Part shown: positions 1-5,889 of the stretch, in pieces
Numbering within the stretch: position 1 is the stretch's first letter
Layout: the number at the start of each line of letters is the position of its first letter
Assembly: GCA_050246875.1 (NCBI GenBank)
Contig: JBFWVF010000023.1
Coordinates: 1-7,955 of the forward strand
Reading direction: 5' to 3'
DNA from: SHWB01 sp050246875
GTDB lineage: Bacteria; Pseudomonadota; Alphaproteobacteria; UBA6615
DNA: 7,955 bases
Position numbers and translations under genes: made by a program
Notes under the pieces: model-generated
What the model saw: the letters and a program-made list of their open reading frames with translations, nothing else
The model's database searches: none
Told to the model about the DNA's origin: nothing

Positions 1-30
1 GCGGCGGGTCGAGACGTGGGTGTGTGCCAT
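1..30 (-). CDS. 5' end of probable DUF1501 family protein (partial)
   Basis: Only the first ten codons are in the window. The ATG at 30-28 is followed by codons reading MAHTHVSTRR. A GGAG ribosome binding site at 42-39 lies 8 bases upstream, which supports this start. The terminal RR pair placed near residue 10 fits the beginning of a twin-arginine (Tat) export signal. The gene follows the DUF1800 gene by 34 bases on the same strand. In many bacteria a DUF1800 gene is directly followed by a DUF1501 gene whose product starts with a short Tat signal, so DUF1501 is the likely identity. This rests on context and ten residues, not on any visible domain. Function of the family is poorly defined; the products are predicted to be exported. 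Confidence 0.6.
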   Translation of the reverse strand, partial: MAHTHVSTRR

Positions 31-64
31 GAGGGGTTCTCCGTTCCGAATCCTGTGACGCGGC

Positions 65-2338
65 CTACTGGACGGGCCCGCCGGTGAAGACCGCGTACTC
101 GCCCGAGATGGCGGCCAGATAGAGCGCGCCGCGCACCCGCTCGACGGCGTTGTAGCCGGCGACCGCGCTCGTCGCTGTCAGCAGGCTCTGGCGCAGCGCC
201 GTCGACATGCGGCCGAAGAACAGCGTCTGATTGACCTGTTCGACCAGCGCGGCCGGATTGCCGGCCAGCGTCAGGAACGGTGAGAGGTTCACCGGGAACG
301 ACGTGCCGAACTGGCCGCTCAGCAGGTTCCAGATGAAGTTGGCGCGCTGGATGGCCAGCGCGGGCCCGTAGATCTGGAACTCGGGGCCGAACAGGCCCGG
401 CGACTTCGGCAGGCCGGCGAGCGGCGAGTAGAAGCTGAACACCGTGTTCGGCGCGAGCGGCAACTGTCCGAGGCTCGAGAACAGATACATGAACATCGAC
501 GGGTTGGCCGCCTGCGCGTTGAGCGCGCGGGCCAGCCCCACGATGTGCAGCAGCGAGTCCTTCAGGTGTCCGTCCGATGCGCCCGCCACGGCGGCCTCGT
601 CATCGGTGAGCACGGCGCGGATCGTGGCCTGCATGTCGCCGCGCACGCCGCTGCCGTTGTTGGCGAACACGTTCGCGACCCGCGCGATGTAGTCGCCGGA
701 CGGGTTGCTCGTGACGAGGGACCGGATGAGGCGCGTGGCGACGAAGGGCGGCACGTTCGGGTGATTGAACAGCGCGTCGATGACGCCCTCCAGGTCGGCG
801 GTCGGGCCCTGGCCGGCCGGCAGCGTCACGCCGCTGGGCAGCGTCTTCGCGCCGGTGTCGTGCAGCGCGGGCCGCGGCTCCATCAGGCCGACGAAGTACT
901 CCTGGTTCGTGCTCTGCGGCAGCTCGCCGGGCCTGGTCGGATACGTCCAGCCGGTCAGCGCGCGCGCGACTTCCTTGAGCGACGCCTGCGTGTAGGTCGG
1001 GATCGGTGCGCCCCCCGACGTCTTCAGCGTGCCGTCCATGTTCAGCTCCCACAGGCCGACCGTGAAGAGCTGCAGCAGTTCGCGCGGGTAGTTCTCGTTG
1101 GGCGACGTCATGCCTCCCGCCTTCTGGCTGTTGGCCAGGTCGAGGTACTTGCCCATCGCCGGGCTCAGCGACATCTCGCGCAGCAGCGTGCGGTAGTTGG
1201 TGAACGCGTACTTGGACAGCATCTGCACCCACGGCGCGATCTCGTTGCCGTAGATGTTCTTGTTGGCCGAGACCACCAGCGTCTGGCCGAGCGCGAACGT
1301 CACGCGCTGGCGGAGCTGGTCCGGCGCCGTCAGCCAGTTTGTGAAGACCTGCGCGCGCAGGGCGTCGAGGCTCAGGCCGCCGGCGATGACGGTCTCCGGC
1401 AGGCGGAACTGCATCTCGATCCAGCGATCGAGGCCGCCGGCCTGCGCCTCGGCGAGAGACGCGGCGGTCGGGCCGAACGTCGCCTGGTTCAGCAGGGCGA
1501 GGGCACGCTCCGCGCTGATGGGCTGCGGCGCGGGCAGCGCGCCGCCGGCGGGCGGCGGCACCAGCGACGGCACCGGCGTGGGCTCGGCCGCGGGGGGGCC
1601 GGCCGGGGGTGGTGTCCCACCGCCGTTGCCGTCCGCGCCGTCCCTGTCGCCGTCCATGCCGGGATCCATGGGCGGCGGGTCGACGACGTTGACGGTGTAG
1701 CGGCCCAGCTCCGTCCAGTTGTCGTAGATGACGACGCTGATCTTCGTGGCGCCGTCGCAGACCCAGGCATTGCGGGTCGCGCCGCTGGCCGTTTCCATGT
1801 TCGCGACGTCCAGCTTGTTGCCGCTGTAGGCCAGTGTGGCCGTCACGGGAACGCCGCACGAGGTGCGCACCAGCTCGTAGGTCTTGATGTCCGCGCTGAA
1901 CGCCGGCGTCATCCCGGCGATCGCGAGGTTCGCGAGCTTGCCCCACCCGGCCGGCTTCGGCGGTGGCGGCGGCATGAGCGCTGGGTCCGGCGTGATCGAG
2001 TAACGCCCGACCTCCGTCCAGCCCTGGTAGACGACGATGCTGACCTTGCCCGTGCCGCTGCACACCCACGCGTTGCGGGTGGCGCCGCTGACGGTCTCGG
2101 CGCTGGCGACATACAGCCGGTGCGCCGGGTTGGCCAGCGTGGCCGTGATCGGCAGCGAACAGTTCGCCGTCTTCGGAACCTTGTAGTCCTTGATCGCGGG
2201 GCTGAACGCCGGCGTGAGGTCCTTGACGACGAGGCTGCTCAGTTGCGCCAGCGCGGTGGCGGGCGCGGCCAGGCCGATGAGCGCGATCAGGCCGGTTCGG
2301 ATCAGCGCGGAAACGGGGAACGATGTCCTGTTGTGCAT
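65..2338 (-). CDS. Secreted DUF1800 family protein with two N-terminal beta-sandwich-like repeats
   Basis: The 757-residue product starts with a signal peptide (about residues 1-32, hydrophobic core LIALIGLAAPATALA, cleavage probably after ALA). Two homologous domains follow (about 33-118 and 135-219), each opening with a LTPAFSPAIKDY-type motif typical of cadherin-like beta-sandwich repeats (Cadherin-like_b1 type). Each has two cysteines exactly 33 residues apart (Cys60/Cys93, Cys161/Cys194), suggesting one disulfide per domain. An Asp/Gly then Pro-rich linker spans 220-275. The DUF1800 domain covers about 276-755, with the hallmark NENYPRELLQLFTVG at 414-428, ALTGWTY at 460-466 and a HPNVPPFVATRLIRSLV stretch at 526-542. 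DUF1800 proteins are typically exported and of unknown biochemical role. The ATG at 2338-2336 is preceded by GAGGA at 2350-2346 with 7 bases spacing. The downstream DUF1501-like gene starts 34 bases after the stop, so the two are probably co-transcribed. Domain identity is confident; function is not known. Confidence 0.93.
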   Translation of the reverse strand: MHNRTSFPVSALIRTGLIALIGLAAPATALAQLSSLVVKDLTPAFSPAIKDYKVPKTANCSLPITATLANPAHRLYVASAETVSGATRNAWVCSGTGKVSIVVYQGWTEVGRYSITPDPALMPPPPPKPAGWGKLANLAIAGMTPAFSADIKTYELVRTSCGVPVTATLAYSGNKLDVANMETASGATRNAWVCDGATKISVVIYDNWTELGRYTVNVVDPPPMDPGMDGDRDGADGNGGGTPPPAGPPAAEPTPVPSLVPPPAGGALPAPQPISAERALALLNQATFGPTAASLAEAQAGGLDRWIEMQFRLPETVIAGGLSLDALRAQVFTNWLTAPDQLRQRVTFALGQTLVVSANKNIYGNEIAPWVQMLSKYAFTNYRTLLREMSLSPAMGKYLDLANSQKAGGMTSPNENYPRELLQLFTVGLWELNMDGTLKTSGGAPIPTYTQASLKEVARALTGWTYPTRPGELPQSTNQEYFVGLMEPRPALHDTGAKTLPSGVTLPAGQGPTADLEGVIDALFNHPNVPPFVATRLIRSLVTSNPSGDYIARVANVFANNGSGVRGDMQATIRAVLTDDEAAVAGASDGHLKDSLLHIVGLARALNAQAANPSMFMYLFSSLGQLPLAPNTVFSFYSPLAGLPKSPGLFGPEFQIYGPALAIQRANFIWNLLSGQFGTSFPVNLSPFLTLAGNPAALVEQVNQTLFFGRMSTALRQSLLTATSAVAGYNAVERVRGALYLAAISGEYAVFTGGPVQ
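1682..1936 (-). repeat. Second copy of the duplicated N-terminal domain in the DUF1800 gene
   Basis: Encodes residues about 135-219. It aligns over its whole length with the copy at 1985-2242: LTPAF/MTPAF openings, shared SGATRNAWVC blocks, and closing WTEVGRY/WTELGRY strands. Both cysteines are kept at the same spacing. The similarity is visible in both protein and DNA, indicating an intragenic tandem duplication. Confidence 0.85.
1985..2242 (-). repeat. First copy of the duplicated N-terminal domain in the DUF1800 gene
   Basis: Encodes residues about 33-118, directly after the signal peptide. It is the partner of the copy at 1682-1936. The block SGATRNAWVC is identical in both copies, and the spacing between the two cysteines (Cys60 and Cys93) is the same. 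A Pro-rich spacer (residues about 119-131) separates the two domains. Confidence 0.85.
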
Positions 2339-2355
2339 GCCGGGGTCCTCGCGTG

Positions 2356-2380
2356 CCCGCCTGCCGCGTCAAGCGGCGGG
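2356..2380 (-). other. GC-rich inverted repeat in the leader of the DUF1800 gene
   Basis: Two overlapping stems are possible: GCCGC/GCGGC (2363-2367 with 2373-2377, loop of 5), or CCCGCC/GGCGGG (2356-2361 with 2375-2380). They are mutually exclusive and lie 18-42 bases upstream of the DUF1800 start codon, between the HAF gene and the DUF1800 gene. There is no T-run after it on the minus strand, so it does not look like a standard intrinsic terminator. It could be a weak attenuator or chance in GC-rich DNA. The rest of the 140-base gap (2339-2478) shows no convincing promoter. Confidence 0.3.
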
Positions 2381-2478
2381 TGGTGACACACAACGACTGA
2401 CGCGGAACGCGGCCGCATATGACCGCGCGCCCGCCAGTCCAGCCCGGCCCGGTTCGGTCAGGTTCCGTCCGGCGGCGT

Positions 2479-3600
2479 CTACGGCACGACCCAGAGAGCG
2501 GCGTGCTCCGCGCCGTTCGCCCGGCGGGCCCGTCCGACGATGACGCGCTTGTTGTTGATCGACCAGGCCTGCGACCGGTTGCCGCCGAGCGTGCCCAGGT
2601 TCAGCATCCCGGTGGCGGAAGACCAGAAGAAGCCGCGCTCGTCACCCGTGTCGACGACGCTGATGCCCGCGACGTCGCCGTCCTCGTTGATCGCCAGGGC
2701 GTCGGAGTGGCCGCCGAGCGAGCCGAGGTCGGTCATCACGCCGCCCTCCCACCGGAACGCGTGGCGGTCGACGTTGTACTTGCGCCAGGACGTGCCGGCC
2801 ACCTGCCCGGAGCTGTTCGCGACGCTCGCCCACGCGCTGTCGCCACCCAGCGTACCGAGGTCCTGAATCGCGCCGGTGCCGAAGGCGACGACCGGGCGCC
2901 ACAGGTTGGCCGGCGTGGCCGAGAGCCCCGCGATGACGTCGCCCTTGATGTGATTGCCCTGGCTCCAGCTCCCGCCGAACGCGCCATGGTCGATCATGCC
3001 GCCCTTGAGGGTCCAGGAGGCCACGCGCCGCATGCCCTGGGCGTCGTGAGCCCACCCGGTGACGCGGCCCTCCTTCGAGATGGCAAACATCTGCGAGGAC
3101 TGGCCCCCGAGCGTCCCGACGTCCACGACGCCGGTCGACGGACTCCAGAAGAACCCGTGGTCCGTGAAGCCGCCGAGGCTCAGGATGCCGGTGACCTGCC
3201 CCTCGGAGTTGATCCCTGTGGCCGAGCAGGTCTGACTGGCGGCACAGAGATCCTGCATCCCGTCGGCCTTCGTCCAGATGAACGCGCTGTGGCTGCCGTT
3301 GGCGCGAAGCGACCAGCCCACGACCTGTCCGTCCTCGTTCACCGCGGTGGCTGCGGATTCGAGGCCGCCGAGCGTGCCGATGTCCACGAGCCCGGACGCC
3401 TCGGACCAGACGATCGCGTGCACCGGTGACGGCGTCGGCCCGATCTCGGACCAGCCCACGACGAGTCCGGAGTCGCTGATCGCGACGGCGTTGGTCAGGC
3501 CGCCGAGTGTGCCGAGGTCCTGGGGTGTGATGACCTGCCCCCGGGCCGGACCGGCCGCGAGGAGCAGGACCGCGAGGCTGAGGAGGTGGCGGATGCGCAT
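2479..3600 (-). CDS. Secreted HAF-repeat protein (eight-unit array)
   Basis: A 373-residue product with a signal peptide at residues 1-22 (MRIRHLLSLAVLLLAAGPARG). The rest is an array of eight units of 43-45 residues, each opening with a DLGTLGG-type motif at residues 28, 73, 117, 160, 204, 247, 291 and 334. Each continues with A-INE-G-VVGW and a HAFxW strand. This is the pattern of the 'probable extracellular repeat, HAF family' proteins, expected to fold as a beta-propeller-like or solenoid surface protein; ligand and role are unknown. The third unit (DLCAASQ, 117-123) and fifth (DHGAFGG, 204-210) are diverged; the third contains the only two cysteines (119, 125). The frame stays open upstream to 3918, but the ATG at 3600-3598 is chosen because the signal peptide begins exactly there and the upstream stretch overlaps the divergent sigma-like gene. 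The ribosome site is weak (GGGA at 3609-3606). It lies 140 bases upstream of the DUF1800 gene, so operon membership is uncertain. Confidence 0.9.
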   Translation of the reverse strand: MRIRHLLSLAVLLLAAGPARGQVITPQDLGTLGGLTNAVAISDSGLVVGWSEIGPTPSPVHAIVWSEASGLVDIGTLGGLESAATAVNEDGQVVGWSLRANGSHSAFIWTKADGMQDLCAASQTCSATGINSEGQVTGILSLGGFTDHGFFWSPSTGVVDVGTLGGQSSQMFAISKEGRVTGWAHDAQGMRRVASWTLKGGMIDHGAFGGSWSQGNHIKGDVIAGLSATPANLWRPVVAFGTGAIQDLGTLGGDSAWASVANSSGQVAGTSWRKYNVDRHAFRWEGGVMTDLGSLGGHSDALAINEDGDVAGISVVDTGDERGFFWSSATGMLNLGTLGGNRSQAWSINNKRVIVGRARRANGAEHAALWVVP

Positions 3601-3772
3601 GCCAGTCCCGACGCGGATGGGGCTGCCATATGGCCGACCGGTGCGCCGGGCGTGGACGCGCGTCCGAAGACGGGAAGATCGCGCGCGTATTACCGCGCGA
3701 AAAGAAATTGCCGTGCCACGGCCGGGCCCGCTGAACCGCCGCGCGACGCACGTTACGATCGCCGTCGACCGC
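3601..3772. promoter_or_regulatory. Divergent intergenic region between the HAF and sigma-like genes
   Basis: This 172-base gap must hold the promoters for the HAF gene (minus) and the sigma-like operon (plus). Visible elements are a 10-base palindrome GCCATATGGC at 3625-3634, the inverted repeat at 3679-3700 followed by an A/T-rich stretch AAAAGAAATT (3700-3709), and a TACGAT hexamer at 3754-3759. The last could be a -10 element, but no good -35 partner is seen and it would give a very short leader. No promoter can be called with confidence. An alternative GTG start for the sigma-like gene lies at 3713-3715. Confidence 0.5.
3679..3700. promoter_or_regulatory. Inverted repeat TCGCGCG-N8-CGCGCGA, candidate operator
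   Basis: The 7-base arms at 3679-3685 and 3694-3700 are perfect complements around CGTATTAC; an alternative pairing uses 6-base arms at 3682-3687 and 3694-3699. It sits in the divergent promoter region, 72 bases before the assigned start of the sigma-like gene. Its centre, read on the minus strand, contains CGGTAATACGC, which recurs on the plus strand at 4803-4813 just before the anti-sigma-like gene. A regulator-binding or sigma-recognition role is inferred; no footprint or family match supports it. Confidence 0.35.
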
Positions 3773-4792
3773 ATGGTGTCCGCCGCTCCATCCCTGACCG
3801 GCGATCCGCGCCTCCGCCCGTTTCTGTCGGCGGGAACGGACGCCGAGGCCCGTGCCGCGCTCGAGGACCTTCTCGGAGGCGACATCGAAACCACGCTGCG
3901 CGAGACCGTGGCCCGCACGCTGCGAGGTGCGGCCGAGGCGTCCGGCCATCACGACGACATCCTCGCGGAGGCCCGGCTCAGGCTGGTGCGGCGGCTCTGG
4001 AGCCTGCGGGCCGGCGTGGGCGATCCCGTCGCCAACCTGCTCGGCTACGTGACGGGCACCGGCGAGAACGCGTGCTACTCGTTCCTCCGGCAGCGGTTCC
4101 CCGAACGCACGCGGTTTCGCAACCGGGTGCGGTACGCCGTGGCGCACCATCCGGGCACGCGGCTGACCCAGGACCCGCAGGGCGTCTGGATCTGCGCCTC
4201 GGCAGCCGCGGCGGGCATGGCCCCGGCGGCCGACTGCGAGCTTCTGGCCGATCCGCGCGGCGTGGCCGGGGCGTGGGGCATCGACCTCGGCGCGCCGCTG
4301 GCCGTGCTCGTCGAGGCGCTCCTCCGGCATGCCGCGCGGCCGCTGCCGCTGCCGGCCTTCGTCGACGCGCTGGCGCAACTGGTGGGCGAGGCGCGCCCGA
4401 TGCTCGTCACGGCGCCCCTCGCCGCCGCGGAGGAGCCGGTGGACCCCGCGCCGGCGATCGCGGACGTGCTCGAGCACCGGGCGATGCTGGCCCGGACCTG
4501 GGCCGAGATCGTCGAGCTGCCGCCGCGGCAGCGCGTGGCGCTGCTGATGAACCTGCGCGACGCCGATGGCTCGTCGGTGCTCCAGATGCTGCCGGCCACC
4601 GGCGTCGTGGCGCGGGAGGGCATCGCGGCGGCGCTTGACCTCGATCCCCGCGACCTCGACGTGCTCTGGCCGGTGCTGCCCGTGGACGACGAGACGATCG
4701 CGACGCGCCTCGGCCTGACGCGTCAGCAGGTCATCAACCTCCGGAAGGCCGGCCGCGCGCGCCTCGCCCGGCGGCTGGGAGGCCGGACGTGA
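3773..4792 (+). CDS. Atypical sigma-70-like transcription factor
   Basis: The 339-residue product has an N-terminal part resembling sigma region 2 (about 28-120): DILAEARLRLVRRLWSLRA, then NLLGYVTGTGENACYSFLRQR and ERTRFRNRVRY. The C-terminal part resembles sigma region 4. It begins at LPPRQRVALLMNLRD (249-263) and ends with a helix-turn-helix, DETIATRLGLTRQQVINLRKAGRARLARR (306-334). Between these lie about 40 residues absent from ordinary ECF sigma factors, where the LPxxxR helix and the EIA helix are close together. The middle (about 125-235) is a low-similarity linker. The ATG at 3773-3775 is chosen as the first good start clear of the divergent gene. The frame is open further upstream, no strong ribosome site is seen, and GTG at 3776 or 3713 is possible. 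The next gene, 58 bases downstream, encodes a ZAS-type anti-sigma-like membrane protein, which strongly supports a sigma-factor role. Expected to bind RNA polymerase and direct it to a small regulon; targets are unknown. Confidence 0.72.
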   Translation: MVSAAPSLTGDPRLRPFLSAGTDAEARAALEDLLGGDIETTLRETVARTLRGAAEASGHHDDILAEARLRLVRRLWSLRAGVGDPVANLLGYVTGTGENACYSFLRQRFPERTRFRNRVRYAVAHHPGTRLTQDPQGVWICASAAAAGMAPAADCELLADPRGVAGAWGIDLGAPLAVLVEALLRHAARPLPLPAFVDALAQLVGEARPMLVTAPLAAAEEPVDPAPAIADVLEHRAMLARTWAEIVELPPRQRVALLMNLRDADGSSVLQMLPATGVVAREGIAAALDLDPRDLDVLWPVLPVDDETIATRLGLTRQQVINLRKAGRARLARRLGGRT

Positions 4793-4850
4793 AGGCCGGC
4801 GCCGGTAATACGCCCATCGCCGTGACGTCACTCCTGAGAGCGGACACACT
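4793..4850 (+). promoter_or_regulatory. Gap between sigma-like and anti-sigma-like genes
   Basis: This 58-base gap contains the shared word CGGTAATACGC (4803-4813), an 8-base palindrome TGACGTCA (4823-4830), and a weak ribosome site GAGAG (4836-4840) 10 bases before the GTG start at 4851. The shared word may mark an internal promoter or operator. The pair is otherwise expected to be co-transcribed. Confidence 0.35.
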
Positions 4851-5870
4851 GTGACTATCGACGACAGCAGGGTCAAGAAGGCGGCCGAAGCGATCGGACG
4901 GGCGGTCGCGCCCGGGCCGGACGACGACGCGCACCTGAGCGCGGACGTGCTCGACGGCCTCGCCTCCGGCACCCTGGACGCCGCGGACTGGGAGTGGGCC
5001 GGCGTGCACCTCGAGGGCTGCGCGCGGTGTGCCGAGGATCTGGCAGACCGCCGTGCCGTTCAGCAGACGATCGACGCGCTCTGGAGCGGAAATGGCGTGG
5101 CTCCCGCGCAGACGCTGGCGCCGGCGGCCACCGGGGCCCGCCGGTGGCGCGTCGCGGTCCCGCTCGGGCTGGCCGCCGCGGCCGGGATCCTGCTGGCTGT
5201 TCTCCTGCCACGCGATCAGGCTCCCGCACCTGCGCCCGGTGGACCACCGCAGCCGTCACCGGCGGTGGCCGACGCGCTCGCACCGGAGGATCGCGCGCTG
5301 GTGGCGCGCGTGCTCGCGGCCGGCCGCGTCGAACTGCCGGACGACCTCGCCTTTCTCCAGGGCCGTGCCGGCACGCTGCTCGGCGGGCCGGGACCGGGCG
5401 CCGGCTTCACCGTCGTGGCGCCCGTGGGCACCGTGGTGACCGGCGTGCGCCCCGCGCTGCGGTGGACCCGTGCGGACGGCGCCCGCGGCTACACCGTGCG
5501 CGTGCACGACGAGCGGTTCGCGGAGGTCGCGCGTGCCGAGGTGACCGCCGAGGCGTGGACGCTCGAGACGGATCTGGCGCCCGGCGCCGTGTACTCGTGG
5601 CAGGTCACGGCGCATACGCCCTCCGGGGATCGGACCGTGCCGGTGCCGCCGCAGCCCGAGGCCCGCTTCCGCGTCCTCGCGGCGGATGAGGCCGCGCCGC
5701 TGGCGCGCCGCCGCGCCGCGGCGGCTGACGATCCGCTGGCACGCGGCATCTTCGAGGCCCGCGCCGGCCTGCTGGCCGAGGCGGCCGCGTCGTTCCGGCA
5801 GGCCCAGGCGGCCGACGCCACCCGCGCGGAGGCGACCGCGCTGCTGGCGTCGCTGCCAGTCCGGCCCTGA
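4851..5870 (+). CDS. ZAS-type membrane anti-sigma-like protein with Fn3-like domain
   Basis: A 339-residue product from a GTG start. The cytoplasmic N-terminal part has HLSADVLDGLASG (28-40) followed by His53-x3-Cys57-x2-Cys60 (HLEGCARC), the zinc-binding signature of ZAS/zf-HC2 anti-sigma factors. One membrane helix lies at about 101-119 (VAVPLGLAAAAGILLAVLL), then a Pro-rich spacer (121-137). The predicted outer part holds a helical stretch (143-178), a beta-rich Fn3-like domain (about 188-276, with PALRWTRADGARGYTVRV and YSWQVTAHTPSG), and a final TPR-like helical pair (294-336). The role inferred from family knowledge is to hold the upstream-encoded sigma-like protein inactive at the membrane until a signal arrives. 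The outer domains could sense envelope state or bind a partner. It follows the sigma-like gene by 58 bases on the same strand and converges with the TPR-CHAT gene, whose stop is 19 bases away. The C-terminal TPR-like unit is an assignment by pattern only. Confidence 0.82.
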   Translation: MTIDDSRVKKAAEAIGRAVAPGPDDDAHLSADVLDGLASGTLDAADWEWAGVHLEGCARCAEDLADRRAVQQTIDALWSGNGVAPAQTLAPAATGARRWRVAVPLGLAAAAGILLAVLLPRDQAPAPAPGGPPQPSPAVADALAPEDRALVARVLAAGRVELPDDLAFLQGRAGTLLGGPGPGAGFTVVAPVGTVVTGVRPALRWTRADGARGYTVRVHDERFAEVARAEVTAEAWTLETDLAPGAVYSWQVTAHTPSGDRTVPVPPQPEARFRVLAADEAAPLARRRAAAADDPLARGIFEARAGLLAEAAASFRQAQAADATRAEATALLASLPVRP

Positions 5871-5889
5871 GGCTCTCCGCTCCCGGCCG

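Noticed and set aside
545..2386. A 613-codon plus-strand open frame opposite the DUF1800 gene
   Set aside because: Its translation is Arg/Ala/Gly-rich low-complexity sequence with no domain, typical of antisense frames in high-GC DNA. The minus-strand frame has a signal peptide and clear DUF1800 motifs.
600..2393. A 597-codon minus-strand open frame overlapping the DUF1800 gene in another frame
   Set aside because: Its product is Arg/Pro/Ala-rich with no recognisable motifs. It is a shadow of the DUF1800 frame.
2479..3520. Regular spacing of repeated GCCGAGxGT-like DNA as a possible CRISPR or noncoding repeat array
   Set aside because: The roughly 130-base period is explained by DLGTLGG protein repeats in frame within the HAF gene. 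The units are diverged and coding.
3684..3697. Match of CGCGGTAATACG to the universal 530-loop of 16S rRNA
   Set aside because: The identity is limited to about 12 bases, and neither flank continues as rRNA. It is a coincidence within an intergenic inverted repeat.
2642..4972. A 776-codon minus-strand open frame running across the HAF and sigma-like genes
   Set aside because: It crosses two well-supported genes and an intergenic region, and its sequence is Arg-rich without domains. It is explained by GC bias.
5862..5889. CGGCC/GGCCG stem between the converging anti-sigma-like and CHAT genes as a bidirectional terminator
   Set aside because: The stem is five pairs with an 18-base loop and has no T-run on either strand. 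It is too weak to call as a terminator.
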